In this document: piece after piece, positions 8,175 through 15,554 of the stretch
How the letters are laid out: every line of letters starts with the position of its first letter
Position numbering within the stretch: position 1 is the stretch's first letter
Assembly: GCA_965372745.1 (NCBI GenBank)
Contig: CBDVDM010000013.1
Span: 1 to 48,695, forward strand
Direction of reading: 5' to 3'
From: VRUG01 sp965372745
GTDB lineage: Bacteria > Planctomycetota > Phycisphaerae > Sedimentisphaerales > Anaerobacaceae
Length of the DNA stretch: 48,695 nt
Notes under the pieces: model-generated
Database searches by the model: none
What the model saw: only the letters and a program-made list of their open reading frames with translations
What the model was told of the DNA's origin: nothing
Position numbers and translations under genes: made by a program

Positions 8175-8981
8175 ATGAAGACAAATACCGAGAGCAAAAA
8201 GCAAGAACGAGGCTCAAAATTAGAGAAATTACGCCCCGCCGGCTCTGCTCACCCGAAATCCCGACAAAAAGATTTAGCAGAGACTCTTCGGGAAAGCGAA
8301 AAACTTGCAGCGAAGGGGCTGCTTGCAGCAAAGATTGCTCATGAAATAAACAATCCACTGGCAGGTATTAAAAACTCCTTTGCGTTAATCAAAGATTCAA
8401 TACCGCGGAATGACCCTTACTATCACTATGTTGCTCTGATAGACAGGGAAATCGCACGGATATCGAATATAGTATGGCAGATATTCGGATTATATAAAAA
8501 CGCTCAGGAAGGTGACTTTTTAGTTAATGATGTCATTGAGCAGGTAATTGCAATGCTGGAGACTGTCAGTGTCAAAAGCGGGGTCTCGCTAAAATTCGAT
8601 GCGTGTAAAGAACCGGGGGTTGTCATGATAGCAGAATCCCCATTGCGGCAGGTTTTATATAATATCATAGAAAATGCCGTTGAAGCCTCGCCTGCAGGCA
8701 AAGAGGTGCGAATCGCGAGCAAAATAGATGACAAAAATTTAACAATAACAATAGCTGACAAGGGAGCTGGCATCAAACCTGATGTGCTGCCACGAATTTT
8801 TGATTCGTCTTTTACAACGAAAAAAGACCGTATGGGTAGCGGCCTTGGTTTGGGACTATCAATCTCAAAAAACATCGTAGAAGGTATGGGTGGTTCAATT
8901 ACTGTTGCGAGCAAAGAGAGTAAAGGAACTGTTTTCAGTATCATCATTCCTTTGAACAAAAAGGGCAGAAAGGGGACGTAA
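8175..8981 (+). CDS. Soluble sensor histidine kinase (two-component system)
   Basis: The product autophosphorylates on histidine and should pass the phosphate to the response regulator encoded 1 bp downstream. The 268-residue protein has no transmembrane segment and no recognisable sensor domain. After a basic, low-complexity N-terminus it goes straight into the dimerisation/phosphoacceptor helix with AHEINNPLAG (phospho-His about H56). The ATP-binding domain has the N box (ENAVEAS, N167), G1 (IADKGAGI), F box (IFDSSFTTK) and G2 (GSGLGLGLSISK). The ATG at 8175 is preferred over an in-frame TTG at 8151 because AGGA lies 8 nt before it. The signal sensed is unknown and must be cytoplasmic or delivered by another protein. 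Confidence 0.9.
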   Translation: MKTNTESKKQERGSKLEKLRPAGSAHPKSRQKDLAETLRESEKLAAKGLLAAKIAHEINNPLAGIKNSFALIKDSIPRNDPYYHYVALIDREIARISNIVWQIFGLYKNAQEGDFLVNDVIEQVIAMLETVSVKSGVSLKFDACKEPGVVMIAESPLRQVLYNIIENAVEASPAGKEVRIASKIDDKNLTITIADKGAGIKPDVLPRIFDSSFTTKKDRMGSGLGLGLSISKNIVEGMGGSITVASKESKGTVFSIIIPLNKKGRKGT

Positions 8982-8982
8982 A

Positions 8983-9720
8983 ATGTCAAAGCGGGGGCGA
9001 ATATTAATAGCGGATAACGAGGAGGTTTTTCTTCAGTCAACAGCAGATTTACTTCGCAGGCATGGTTATCAATGTGATTGCGTAAGTGATGCTGTCCAGG
9101 TAGCAGAAAAACTTAAAAGTGCAAACTACGATTTACTGATTGCAGATATCAGGATGCCTGGTAACGAACAGTTGGAGCTGATTAAGAACATTACAAACAT
9201 GGATGACAGCATTGCGGTAATTTTAGTAACGGGTTATCCGTCCCTGCAGACAGCGATTGAATCGGTCGAATTGCCCGTAGTGTCCTATCTGGTCAAACCG
9301 GTGGAATTGGATAAGCTGCTTTTTGAAGTAGAAAATGCAATAAGAAAGCACAGAATATATTATTCGATACACACTATAAAAGAGCATCCGCAACACTGGA
9401 ACAATTGTTTTGTACATATAGAGAATGCCTTGAAGAGCAATCGAATTGAATCTTCTTATGTATCTGTTGAGTCCTTTATTGAACTTGCATTCCAGAATGT
9501 TATTGACGCCATTTTGGATATCAAGCACCTGACTAAATCACTGACAACTGCAAATAGCAAGAAAGAGCCCTGTCATTTATTTAACTGCCCGAAACTTGAT
9601 ACTCTTGACAAGGGGGTAAACGAGACTATCAGGGTGCTTGAGCAAACCAAAGGCTCGTTTAAATCCAAAGAGCTTGGCAAAATGCGAAAAAAACTTGAAG
9701 AAATTGTGGAAAAAGAGTAA
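8983..9720 (+). CDS. Response regulator with an uncharacterised C-terminal domain
   Basis: The 245-residue product has an N-terminal receiver domain (about 1-120) with the acidic pocket (D11, N12, E13), phosphoacceptor D55 in ADIRMPG, T83 in VTGYP and K105 in LVKPVE. The C-terminal half shows no helix-turn-helix, AAA+, GGDEF or other output domain that I recognise. It is mostly helical, with a CHLFNCP stretch near residue 197 and a charged, probably coiled-coil end. The output may therefore act by protein contact rather than DNA binding. AGGGGA lies 7 nt before the ATG, which starts 1 bp after the kinase stop. A strong terminator follows at 9825-9878. Confidence 0.88.
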   Translation: MSKRGRILIADNEEVFLQSTADLLRRHGYQCDCVSDAVQVAEKLKSANYDLLIADIRMPGNEQLELIKNITNMDDSIAVILVTGYPSLQTAIESVELPVVSYLVKPVELDKLLFEVENAIRKHRIYYSIHTIKEHPQHWNNCFVHIENALKSNRIESSYVSVESFIELAFQNVIDAILDIKHLTKSLTTANSKKEPCHLFNCPKLDTLDKGVNETIRVLEQTKGSFKSKELGKMRKKLEEIVEKE

Positions 9721-9824
9721 AAAACCTAAAGATTTATCGGCTGTAGAGTCGAGATAGACAATGTTGAGGTCTGCATAATCGGTGCAGATTGTCTTGTCGG
9801 GCAGGTTTTTGAACTGTAAGTCGA

Positions 9825-9878
9825 AGACACAATTGAGATGGTTCTTATATGGGAATCATCTCGGTTGTGTCTTTTTTT
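9825..9878 (+). terminator. Intrinsic terminator of the two-component operon
   Basis: The arms at 9825-9840 and 9857-9872 pair over 16 positions (two G-T wobbles), and the loop can add about four more pairs. A run of seven T's follows immediately. Confidence 0.9.
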
Positions 9879-9881
9879 ATT

Positions 9882-10039
9882 AGCTTCGCCGAGGGGCCCG
9901 GAATCGACATACCTGCGACGAAGAAAGGCTTTGGACTTTGTGCTGCCGGGGGGCATAGTGCAGAGGCTAAGGCAGGCAAGGTAAATCGCGGGGGGCAAGA
10001 GCTTCGTTTCATGGAAGGTAACGAAGCTCTATTTTTTTT
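9882..10039 (+). ncRNA. Candidate small RNA or leader element
   Basis: This 158-bp segment begins right after one strong terminator and ends in another, on the same strand and with no gene between. It is GC-rich, contains CGGGGGGCA twice (9947-9955, 9989-9997) and a predicted hairpin at about 9935-9965. AGCTTCG occurs at 9882-9888 and at 10000-10006, and both can pair with CGAAGCT at 10022-10028. The second terminator could therefore be opened by pairing of its 3' arm with the segment's own 5' end. I could not match it to tmRNA, SRP RNA, RNase P RNA, 6S RNA or a riboswitch class I can recall. No promoter is evident inside it. Confidence 0.35.
9998..10039 (+). terminator. Second intrinsic terminator
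   Basis: AGAGCTTCGTT (9998-10008) and AACGAAGCTCT (10020-10030) form a perfect 11-bp stem with an 11-nt loop, followed by A and eight T's. It cannot belong to the response regulator gene, which already has a terminator 120 bp upstream. Confidence 0.88.
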
Positions 10040-10103
10040 AAGCCAGCACCTTACGCACCTAAGAGTTGTAATCTTCGCGTAAATAAGGGATTATGAAAAA
10101 CTC

Positions 10104-10132
10104 TTGAAATCACCGTCAACCAGCTATAAACT
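10104..10132 (+). promoter_or_regulatory. Putative promoter of mnmA-bioBFDA
   Basis: TTGAAA (10104-10109) is followed by TATAAA (10125-10130, 15-nt spacer) or TAAACT (10127-10132, 17-nt spacer). The start would fall near 10138, only about 17 nt before the first possible mnmA start codon. Confidence 0.4.
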
Positions 10133-10154
10133 GATATACCGCAATTAAAAAAAC

Positions 10155-11318
10155 ATGCTTAAAATTAATGTAAAACTTTTCCCTGTCCATTTGAAGATGA
10201 TTAGTAAGTATAACATCAAATTACAGGCGCCGAGTTTAGCGGCGTGGAGACCAAGCAGACCTGTTTCCAGGCAGATAGCGGTTTTGATGAGCGGCGGTGT
10301 CGACAGCAGTATAACAGCGCATCTGCTCAAGGAACAGGGCTGGGATGTAATGGGTGTTACTATGCAGATACCATCTGCCTGTGGTAGTACTCGAGGCTGT
10401 TGTGGAGCCGATGCTGCCTTCGTGTGTGAGCAGTTGGGAATTGCACATTATTTTGTTGATGTTAGGCTGGCTTTTGAGCAGCTTATAATTGAGCCTTTTC
10501 GCAAATCATATAAAAATGGCCAAACACCCAATCCGTGTGCCGACTGTAATAGTCTGCTGAAATTTTCACTTGTATGGGATTTGGTACAAGCCGAATTTGG
10601 AATAGACCGAATTGCAACCGGACATTACGCACAGGTGTTTGAAAAAGACGGCAGTTTTTACCTTGGCAGAGCAAAAGATAGAACAAAAGACCAAAGTTAT
10701 TTTTTGTATGGCATCGCTGCCGACAAGCTGTCGAAATTTAATTTTCCTTTGGGCGGTTTGACAAAACAGCAGGTTCGGGAAATAGCTTCGCAGTTGAAAT
10801 TGCCGGTCGCTGACAAAGATGAAAGCATGGAATTGTGTTTTGCAGGCCAGGGCGATTACCGAGTTGCATTGTCTGACACCGAAGCTGACACAGAAGGCAA
10901 TCTGACAGATATGCGGGGAAATATCATAGGAAAACACAAGGGAGTTTCAAATTATACAATTGGCCAAAGGCGAGGCCTGGGCTATGCCGGCGGTGAGCCT
11001 CTTTACGTTGGCAAAATTGACTCGTCAACAAATACCGTTGCACTTGGCATAAGGGATGAGGTAAGTTTTTCAAAAGTAAAGGCTGGCCAAGTTAATATTC
11101 TAATCGCAGACCAGCTCGTCGCAGGTGCACTACTTTTCGGCAAAGTCCGTTCTTATAACGACCCGCTCGAATGCAGAGTAGTTGATATAGGCAAATCCGA
11201 TATAACAGTTGAATTTAGCAAGCCATTGTTCGCACCTACCCCAGGCCAAAAACTTGTGCTTTATAACAATGATGATTATATTGTTGCAGGCGGTACAATA
11301 GTTGAGGTTTTTAAATAG
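10155..11318 (+). CDS. mnmA: tRNA-specific 2-thiouridylase MnmA
   Basis: MnmA thiolates U34 of Lys, Glu and Gln tRNAs using ATP and a sulfur relay. The PP-loop MSGGVDSS lies at 45-52, the catalytic cysteines are C128 in NPCADC and C228 in ELCFAG, and GQRRGLGY lies in the tRNA-binding part. The product ends with the usual beta-barrel. The protein is 387 residues counted from the ATG at 10155, leaving an unusually long N-terminal extension of about 40 residues before the PP-loop. An ATG at 10197 would shorten it by 14. Neither start has a good ribosome-binding site, so the true start is unresolved. It is the first gene of the biotin run; bioB begins at the next base after its stop. MnmA and biotin synthase both handle sulfur, which may explain the pairing (inference). 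Confidence 0.92.
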   Translation: MLKINVKLFPVHLKMISKYNIKLQAPSLAAWRPSRPVSRQIAVLMSGGVDSSITAHLLKEQGWDVMGVTMQIPSACGSTRGCCGADAAFVCEQLGIAHYFVDVRLAFEQLIIEPFRKSYKNGQTPNPCADCNSLLKFSLVWDLVQAEFGIDRIATGHYAQVFEKDGSFYLGRAKDRTKDQSYFLYGIAADKLSKFNFPLGGLTKQQVREIASQLKLPVADKDESMELCFAGQGDYRVALSDTEADTEGNLTDMRGNIIGKHKGVSNYTIGQRRGLGYAGGEPLYVGKIDSSTNTVALGIRDEVSFSKVKAGQVNILIADQLVAGALLFGKVRSYNDPLECRVVDIGKSDITVEFSKPLFAPTPGQKLVLYNNDDYIVAGGTIVEVFK

Positions 11319-12263
11319 ATGAAAATGACAAAACTAAATGGCACTTTGGAAGGTGTGGATAAAGGATTTTTATTGAATACGCCTTTGCTTGAGCTTATTT
11401 CTTTAGCCAATAAAACCAGGGCCGAATCGGTTGGCAGCGGGTTCGAGCTTTGCAGTATCATAAATGCAAAATCCGGCTTGTGCAGCGAGGATTGTAAATT
11501 CTGCGCCCAGTCATTACGCTGCAAAACACAAACACAAACCTATCCTTTGAAAAGTAAAGAAGAAATAGTCACAGCTGCAAAACAGGCTAAAAAAATTGGT
11601 GCAGTAAAATTCAGCATTGTCACGAGCGGAAACCGGTTGAATGAAAAAGAGCTTAATACAATCGTCGAGACGGTAACAGAAATAACCGGTGATGTTGGTA
11701 TCGATGTGTGCGCATCACTGGGAGCACTCGATAAAGAACAATTGACAAGATTGAAAGAGGCCGGGCTAAAGCGTTATCATCACAACATTGAGACATCTGC
11801 CGGTTTTTATCCTGAGATAGTGTCAACTCACAGCTTTGATGAAAGGGTTAATACAATCAAGGCTGCTAAAGAAGTCGGCCTTGAAGTTTGTTGCGGCGGG
11901 ATAATAGGCATGGGTGAAAGCTGGCAGGACAGGATTGATATGGCATGGTTATTGAAAGAGCTGGATGTTGATTCGGTACCGATTAACCTGCTGATACCTG
12001 TCAATGGCACTGCCTTAGAGAATACGAAGCCGATATCGTGTCGAGATGCTGTAAGGGCAATATGTATTTTCAGAATTATCCTGAAAGATAAGGCCATTAA
12101 AATAGCTGCCGGCAGAGAGACCGTTTTAAAGGATTTTCAGGCGATGGGTTTTATGGCAGGCGCAAATGGTATGCTGATTGGCGGGTATCTGACCGTAAAA
12201 GGCAGACATCCAGAAGAGGACCAACTGCTTGTTAAAGAAATAGAGAAGATATGGGCAGAATAG
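11319..12263 (+). CDS. bioB: Biotin synthase
   Basis: BioB is a radical-SAM enzyme that inserts sulfur into dethiobiotin, the last step of biotin synthesis. The 314-residue product carries the radical-SAM cluster motif CSEDCKFC (C55, C59, C62), the family phrase SGLCSEDCKFCAQS, the YHHNIETS segment and GGIIGMGE. The end ITVKGR-type phrase GYLTVKGRHPEED is also typical. It starts directly after the mnmA stop, and an alternative ATG lies two codons later. Its 3' end overlaps bioF by 13 bp, implying translational coupling. No BirA-type operator was recognised upstream of the operon. Confidence 0.96.
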   Translation: MKMTKLNGTLEGVDKGFLLNTPLLELISLANKTRAESVGSGFELCSIINAKSGLCSEDCKFCAQSLRCKTQTQTYPLKSKEEIVTAAKQAKKIGAVKFSIVTSGNRLNEKELNTIVETVTEITGDVGIDVCASLGALDKEQLTRLKEAGLKRYHHNIETSAGFYPEIVSTHSFDERVNTIKAAKEVGLEVCCGGIIGMGESWQDRIDMAWLLKELDVDSVPINLLIPVNGTALENTKPISCRDAVRAICIFRIILKDKAIKIAAGRETVLKDFQAMGFMAGANGMLIGGYLTVKGRHPEEDQLLVKEIEKIWAE

Positions 12264-13399
12264 AAGAATTTTTGGAACATGTAAAAACGAAAAGTCAGCT
12301 TCGAGAGTTGAGGCCGGCTGGTCTTCGCAAAGAGGGCAAAATCTGTTTTAAGGGAAATCAGTTTATCGATTTTTCCTCGAACGATTATCTCGGTTTCTCG
12401 AACCATCCGAAACTTAAACAGGCATCTCAAAAAGCAACCGAGCAATACGGTATTGGCAGCGGGGCATCGAGACTTCTAAGCGGCGACCTGGAAATCCATC
12501 ATGAACTTGAAGAAAAAACCGCTGCTTTCAAAGGCAAACAGGCGGCATTGGTTTTTAATTCCGGTTATCAGGCCAATGTTGGGATTATAAGTGCCTTATA
12601 TTGCAAAGAAGACGCTATCTTTGCGGACAAATTATGTCACGCAAGTATACTGGATGGGATAAAACTGTCGGATGCAAAGCTGTTTCGTTTCAGCCATAAT
12701 GATATGGAACACCTGGAGTCACTACTTGAAAAAAATACGGACAACTTCAAGAATAAATTAATAGTTACAGAGACAGTCTTCAGTATGGATGGTGACAAGC
12801 CGCCTTTAAAAAAGATGGTTGACTTGAAAGAAAGATATGGCTGTGAACTGATGGCCGACGAAGCTCATGCCACTGGTATCTTTGGTAAAGACGGCAGCGG
12901 TGCTGTAGCTGAATATGGGCTTGTAGACGGGGTCGATTTGATAATGGGAACTTTCAGCAAGGCATTAGGCAGTTTCGGAGCTTACCTGGCATGTTCGCAG
13001 CAGACGAAAGAATACCTTATAAATACATGTCACAGTTTCATATATTCGACTGCCTTGCCCGCCGGTATAATCGCCGCTAATATTGCCGGCCTTGAAGTAA
13101 TAAAGGATGAACCGTTCAGAAGGCAACAGTTGCTTGAAAATGCCGATTATTTTCGTGAGGAACTTTTGAAAAATGGCTTTGAAGTAGCTGGAACATCACA
13201 GATAATACCATTGTTAACAGGTGATACTGAAAAAACAATTTCGTTAAGTGAAAAACTGCGAGACAGGGGCTACTGGGTATTGCCGATTAGACCTCCGACT
13301 GTCGGCCCCGGCAAAGCACGACTGAGATTTTCTCTTACTTACGAGCACGACAAAGAAATGCTGGGAGAATTGGCAAATGACCTTATCCAAAGCAGATAA
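12251..13399 (+). CDS. bioF: 8-amino-7-oxononanoate synthase
   Basis: BioF is a PLP enzyme that condenses pimeloyl-thioester with alanine to give 8-amino-7-oxononanoate (KAPA). The 382-residue product shows the alpha-oxoamine synthase hallmarks: SSNDYLGFSNHP near the start, YGIGSGASRLLSG, the DEAHATGIFG cofactor motif and the PLP lysine K237 in GTFSKALGSFG. It overlaps bioB by 13 bp and bioD by 23 bp. 2-amino-3-ketobutyrate ligase is a related alternative, but the biotin context settles it. Confidence 0.95.
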   Translation: MGRIEEFLEHVKTKSQLRELRPAGLRKEGKICFKGNQFIDFSSNDYLGFSNHPKLKQASQKATEQYGIGSGASRLLSGDLEIHHELEEKTAAFKGKQAALVFNSGYQANVGIISALYCKEDAIFADKLCHASILDGIKLSDAKLFRFSHNDMEHLESLLEKNTDNFKNKLIVTETVFSMDGDKPPLKKMVDLKERYGCELMADEAHATGIFGKDGSGAVAEYGLVDGVDLIMGTFSKALGSFGAYLACSQQTKEYLINTCHSFIYSTALPAGIIAANIAGLEVIKDEPFRRQQLLENADYFREELLKNGFEVAGTSQIIPLLTGDTEKTISLSEKLRDRGYWVLPIRPPTVGPGKARLRFSLTYEHDKEMLGELANDLIQSR

Positions 13400-14117
13400 T
13401 AATAAATTGCAATCGGTTTTTGTGACGGGTACTGATACGGAAGTAGGCAAAACCGTTGTAACTGGTCTTTTAGCACGTTTCCTGGCCGAGAAGGGTTATA
13501 ATGTAATAACCCAGAAGTGGATACAAACCGGATGCAAAGGTTTTCCCGATGATGTTTCCAGCCATCTGGATTTTATGAATGTAAAAAGAATCGATATTAA
13601 AAACTACATAGAGCATATCTGTCCGTATACTTTTAAAATCGCCTGCTCGCCGCATCTGGCATCGAGGCTTGAAAAAAGAAAAATCCGGCAGGGCAAAATC
13701 AAGAACAGCTTCTCGATTTTGAGCAAACAGTTTGATTGTGTCGTGGTCGAAGGAATCGGCGGGGCACTGGTACCGTTTAACAATAAAAAGCTGGTGATAG
13801 ATATAGCAGCCCAGTTAGATATGTCTGTTTTGCTGGTTGCCTCGAATAAGTTAGGCTGTATCAATCACACACTTTTAACGGTAGAGGCAATAAAAAGAAG
13901 AGGCCTGAAATTATTGGGTATTATTTTTAATAACCAAAGCGAAAATGAGAACCCTCTTATCCTGAAAGATAATCCCAAAATTATTAAGTTACTAACGCAG
14001 GAAAGAATATTTGGCCAATTACCACGACTTGAAGATACCGAGCGATTGTATAAAGCCTTTTCCCCTTTCGGCGGCAGAATTTTAACTGAGTTACGAAAGC
14101 AGGTCAGCAATGGATAG
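13377..14117 (+). CDS. bioD: ATP-dependent dethiobiotin synthetase
   Basis: BioD closes the ureido ring of dethiobiotin from DAPA, CO2 and ATP. The 246-residue product has the P-loop GTDTEVGKT (18-26) and the EGIGGALVP segment at the second strand. The substrate-binding loop reads QKWIQTG (46-52). The lysine (K47) is kept, but the residue after it, normally proline in the family as I recall it (KPxxTG), is tryptophan. The rest looks intact, so I expect it to work. The start lies inside bioF (23-bp overlap), and the end overlaps bioA by 8 bp. Confidence 0.93.
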   Translation: MTLSKADNNKLQSVFVTGTDTEVGKTVVTGLLARFLAEKGYNVITQKWIQTGCKGFPDDVSSHLDFMNVKRIDIKNYIEHICPYTFKIACSPHLASRLEKRKIRQGKIKNSFSILSKQFDCVVVEGIGGALVPFNNKKLVIDIAAQLDMSVLLVASNKLGCINHTLLTVEAIKRRGLKLLGIIFNNQSENENPLILKDNPKIIKLLTQERIFGQLPRLEDTERLYKAFSPFGGRILTELRKQVSNG

Positions 14118-15450
14118 ATGGCTGGAAAAAGATTTGAAATACTGTTGGCATCCCTTTACACAGATGAAGGATTGCCGGGCTACGCCTCCGGTTTTGATTG
14201 AAAAAGCAAAAGGAGTAAAGCTGTTCGACAGCAGCGGAAACTTTTATTACGACACGATTTCAAGCTGGTGGTGTAATATTCACGGCCATAACCATCCGAA
14301 GATAACCGCTGCAATTAAGAAACAGTTAAATTCCTTCGAGCATGTAATGTTCGCAGGTTTTACACACAGACCTGCAATCACTTTAGCAGAAAAACTCGTT
14401 TCAATTACCCCGCAGAAACTAACCAGAGTATTTTACAGTGACAATGGCTCGACCGCTGTTGAAACTGCATTAAAGATGTCGTTTCAATACTGGCAAAACA
14501 TCGGCAAAAAAGAAAAGACGAAGTTTTTGTCACTCGATGCCGGCTATCACGGTGACACGGTTGGCGCAATGAGCGTTGGCGGTGTTGACCAATACAACAG
14601 GGTATTCAAACCTTTGTTTTTCTCAACTTATAAGGCACCTTCTCCATATTGTTACCGCTGTCCGATGGGCAAACAGGGAAACTGCTGCGATATTGATTGT
14701 ATAGAGCCGTTTGAGAAAATCCTCAAAGACAAGAGTAACAACATAGCTGCTGTTATCCTCGAGCCTATGGTACTGGCGGCAGCGGGGATGCTAATCTATC
14801 CGAAAGAGTATCTAAAAAAAGTTGCACAGTTAGCTGAAAAATATAATGTGCATTTGATTGTTGACGAGGTGGCAACCGGTTTCGGCAGAACGGGCAGGAT
14901 GTTTGCCTGCGAACATGCCGGAGTCGAGCCGGATTTTATGTGTCTGTCGAAAGGAATTGTCTCTGGCTATCTGCCCTTCGCAGCAACCTTGACAACAGAT
15001 GAAGTATATAGTGGGTTTTATGACGATTATGAAAATGCCAAAACATTTTATCACGGCCATACATATACAGCTAACCCTTTAGGTTGCAGTGCCGCGATTG
15101 CGAGTCTGGAGATTTTTGAAACCGAAGATACACTCGAAAAAATACAGAAGCTCATACCTGTTTTGCAGAACGGACTTGAAAAGATGAAAGAACTGTCAAT
15201 AGTTGGTGATGTCAGGCAGATAGGGGTGATAGGTGCTGTTGAACTTGTCAAAGATAAAAAAACAAAGAAAAGATTCGAAGCCGGTAAAAGAATCGGCTTA
15301 CAGGTTTACAAAGAGGGCCTTAAGAGGAACCTGATACTCAGGCCGCTAAGTAATGTTATATACTTTTTTCTCCCTTATTGCATAAAGAAAAAAGAGCTTG
15401 AATACGTCCTTGATAACACCAGGGATATAATTAAAAACCTTGATATTTGA
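14110..15450 (+). CDS. bioA: Adenosylmethionine-8-amino-7-oxononanoate aminotransferase
   Basis: BioA is a class-III PLP aminotransferase that makes 7,8-diaminononanoate (DAPA) from KAPA, usually with SAM as amino donor. The 446-residue product opens with WHPFTQMKD, followed by ISSWWCNIHGHNHP, DEVATGFGRTG and the PLP lysine K281 in LSKGIVSGYLP. A cysteine-rich insert (YRCPMGKQGNCCDIDC, about 184-199) is seen in the longer BioA subgroup; whether it affects donor choice cannot be told from sequence. Last gene of the biotin run; ahcY downstream has its own promoter. Confidence 0.95.
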   Translation: MDRWLEKDLKYCWHPFTQMKDCRATPPVLIEKAKGVKLFDSSGNFYYDTISSWWCNIHGHNHPKITAAIKKQLNSFEHVMFAGFTHRPAITLAEKLVSITPQKLTRVFYSDNGSTAVETALKMSFQYWQNIGKKEKTKFLSLDAGYHGDTVGAMSVGGVDQYNRVFKPLFFSTYKAPSPYCYRCPMGKQGNCCDIDCIEPFEKILKDKSNNIAAVILEPMVLAAAGMLIYPKEYLKKVAQLAEKYNVHLIVDEVATGFGRTGRMFACEHAGVEPDFMCLSKGIVSGYLPFAATLTTDEVYSGFYDDYENAKTFYHGHTYTANPLGCSAAIASLEIFETEDTLEKIQKLIPVLQNGLEKMKELSIVGDVRQIGVIGAVELVKDKKTKKRFEAGKRIGLQVYKEGLKRNLILRPLSNVIYFFLPYCIKKKELEYVLDNTRDIIKNLDI

Positions 15451-15493
15451 CGGGTAAAAACTGAGCGGACGGACTGTTTTGGTTGAATAATTC

Positions 15494-15522
15494 TTGCAAG
15501 ACGGGCGATTTAGGTGTATATT
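15494..15522 (+). promoter_or_regulatory. Promoter of ahcY
   Basis: TTGCAA (15494-15499) and TATATT (15517-15522) are separated by exactly 17 nt. The predicted start near 15529 leaves a 26-nt leader and rules out translation from the upstream TTG at 15483. Confidence 0.65.
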
Positions 15523-15554
15523 CTGCGAGAATTATAATTTTTGAAGGGAAAGTC

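Larger units (their letters stand above)
9721..10154 (+). other. Structured intergenic region with two terminators, 434 bp
   Basis: From left to right this stretch holds a small hairpin region (9757-9793, with TCTGCA/TGCAGA and GACAAT/ATTGTC pairs), a strong terminator (9825-9878), a GC-rich structured segment (9882-9997), a second strong terminator (9998-10039) and a promoter-like pair (10104-10132). I see no convincing protein-coding frame: the two open frames crossing it run through both arms of a terminator hairpin. Confidence 0.7.

Noticed and set aside
9882..10039. tmRNA, SRP RNA, RNase P RNA or 6S RNA
   Set aside because: None of the diagnostic parts is present: no tmRNA acceptor ends or tag frame, no SRP apical GGAAGC loop, no P-type core, and the segment is too short for 6S RNA.
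9849..10082. Open frame of 77 codons between the terminators (and a minus-strand one, 9726-9998)
   Set aside because: It starts inside the first terminator loop and runs through both arms of the second terminator. Its G-rich middle explains the Gly-rich translation.
15483..15554. Upstream TTG extension of ahcY
   Set aside because: The promoter (15494-15522) lies inside the extension, and the family N-terminus begins at the ATG at 15555 with a good ribosome-binding site.
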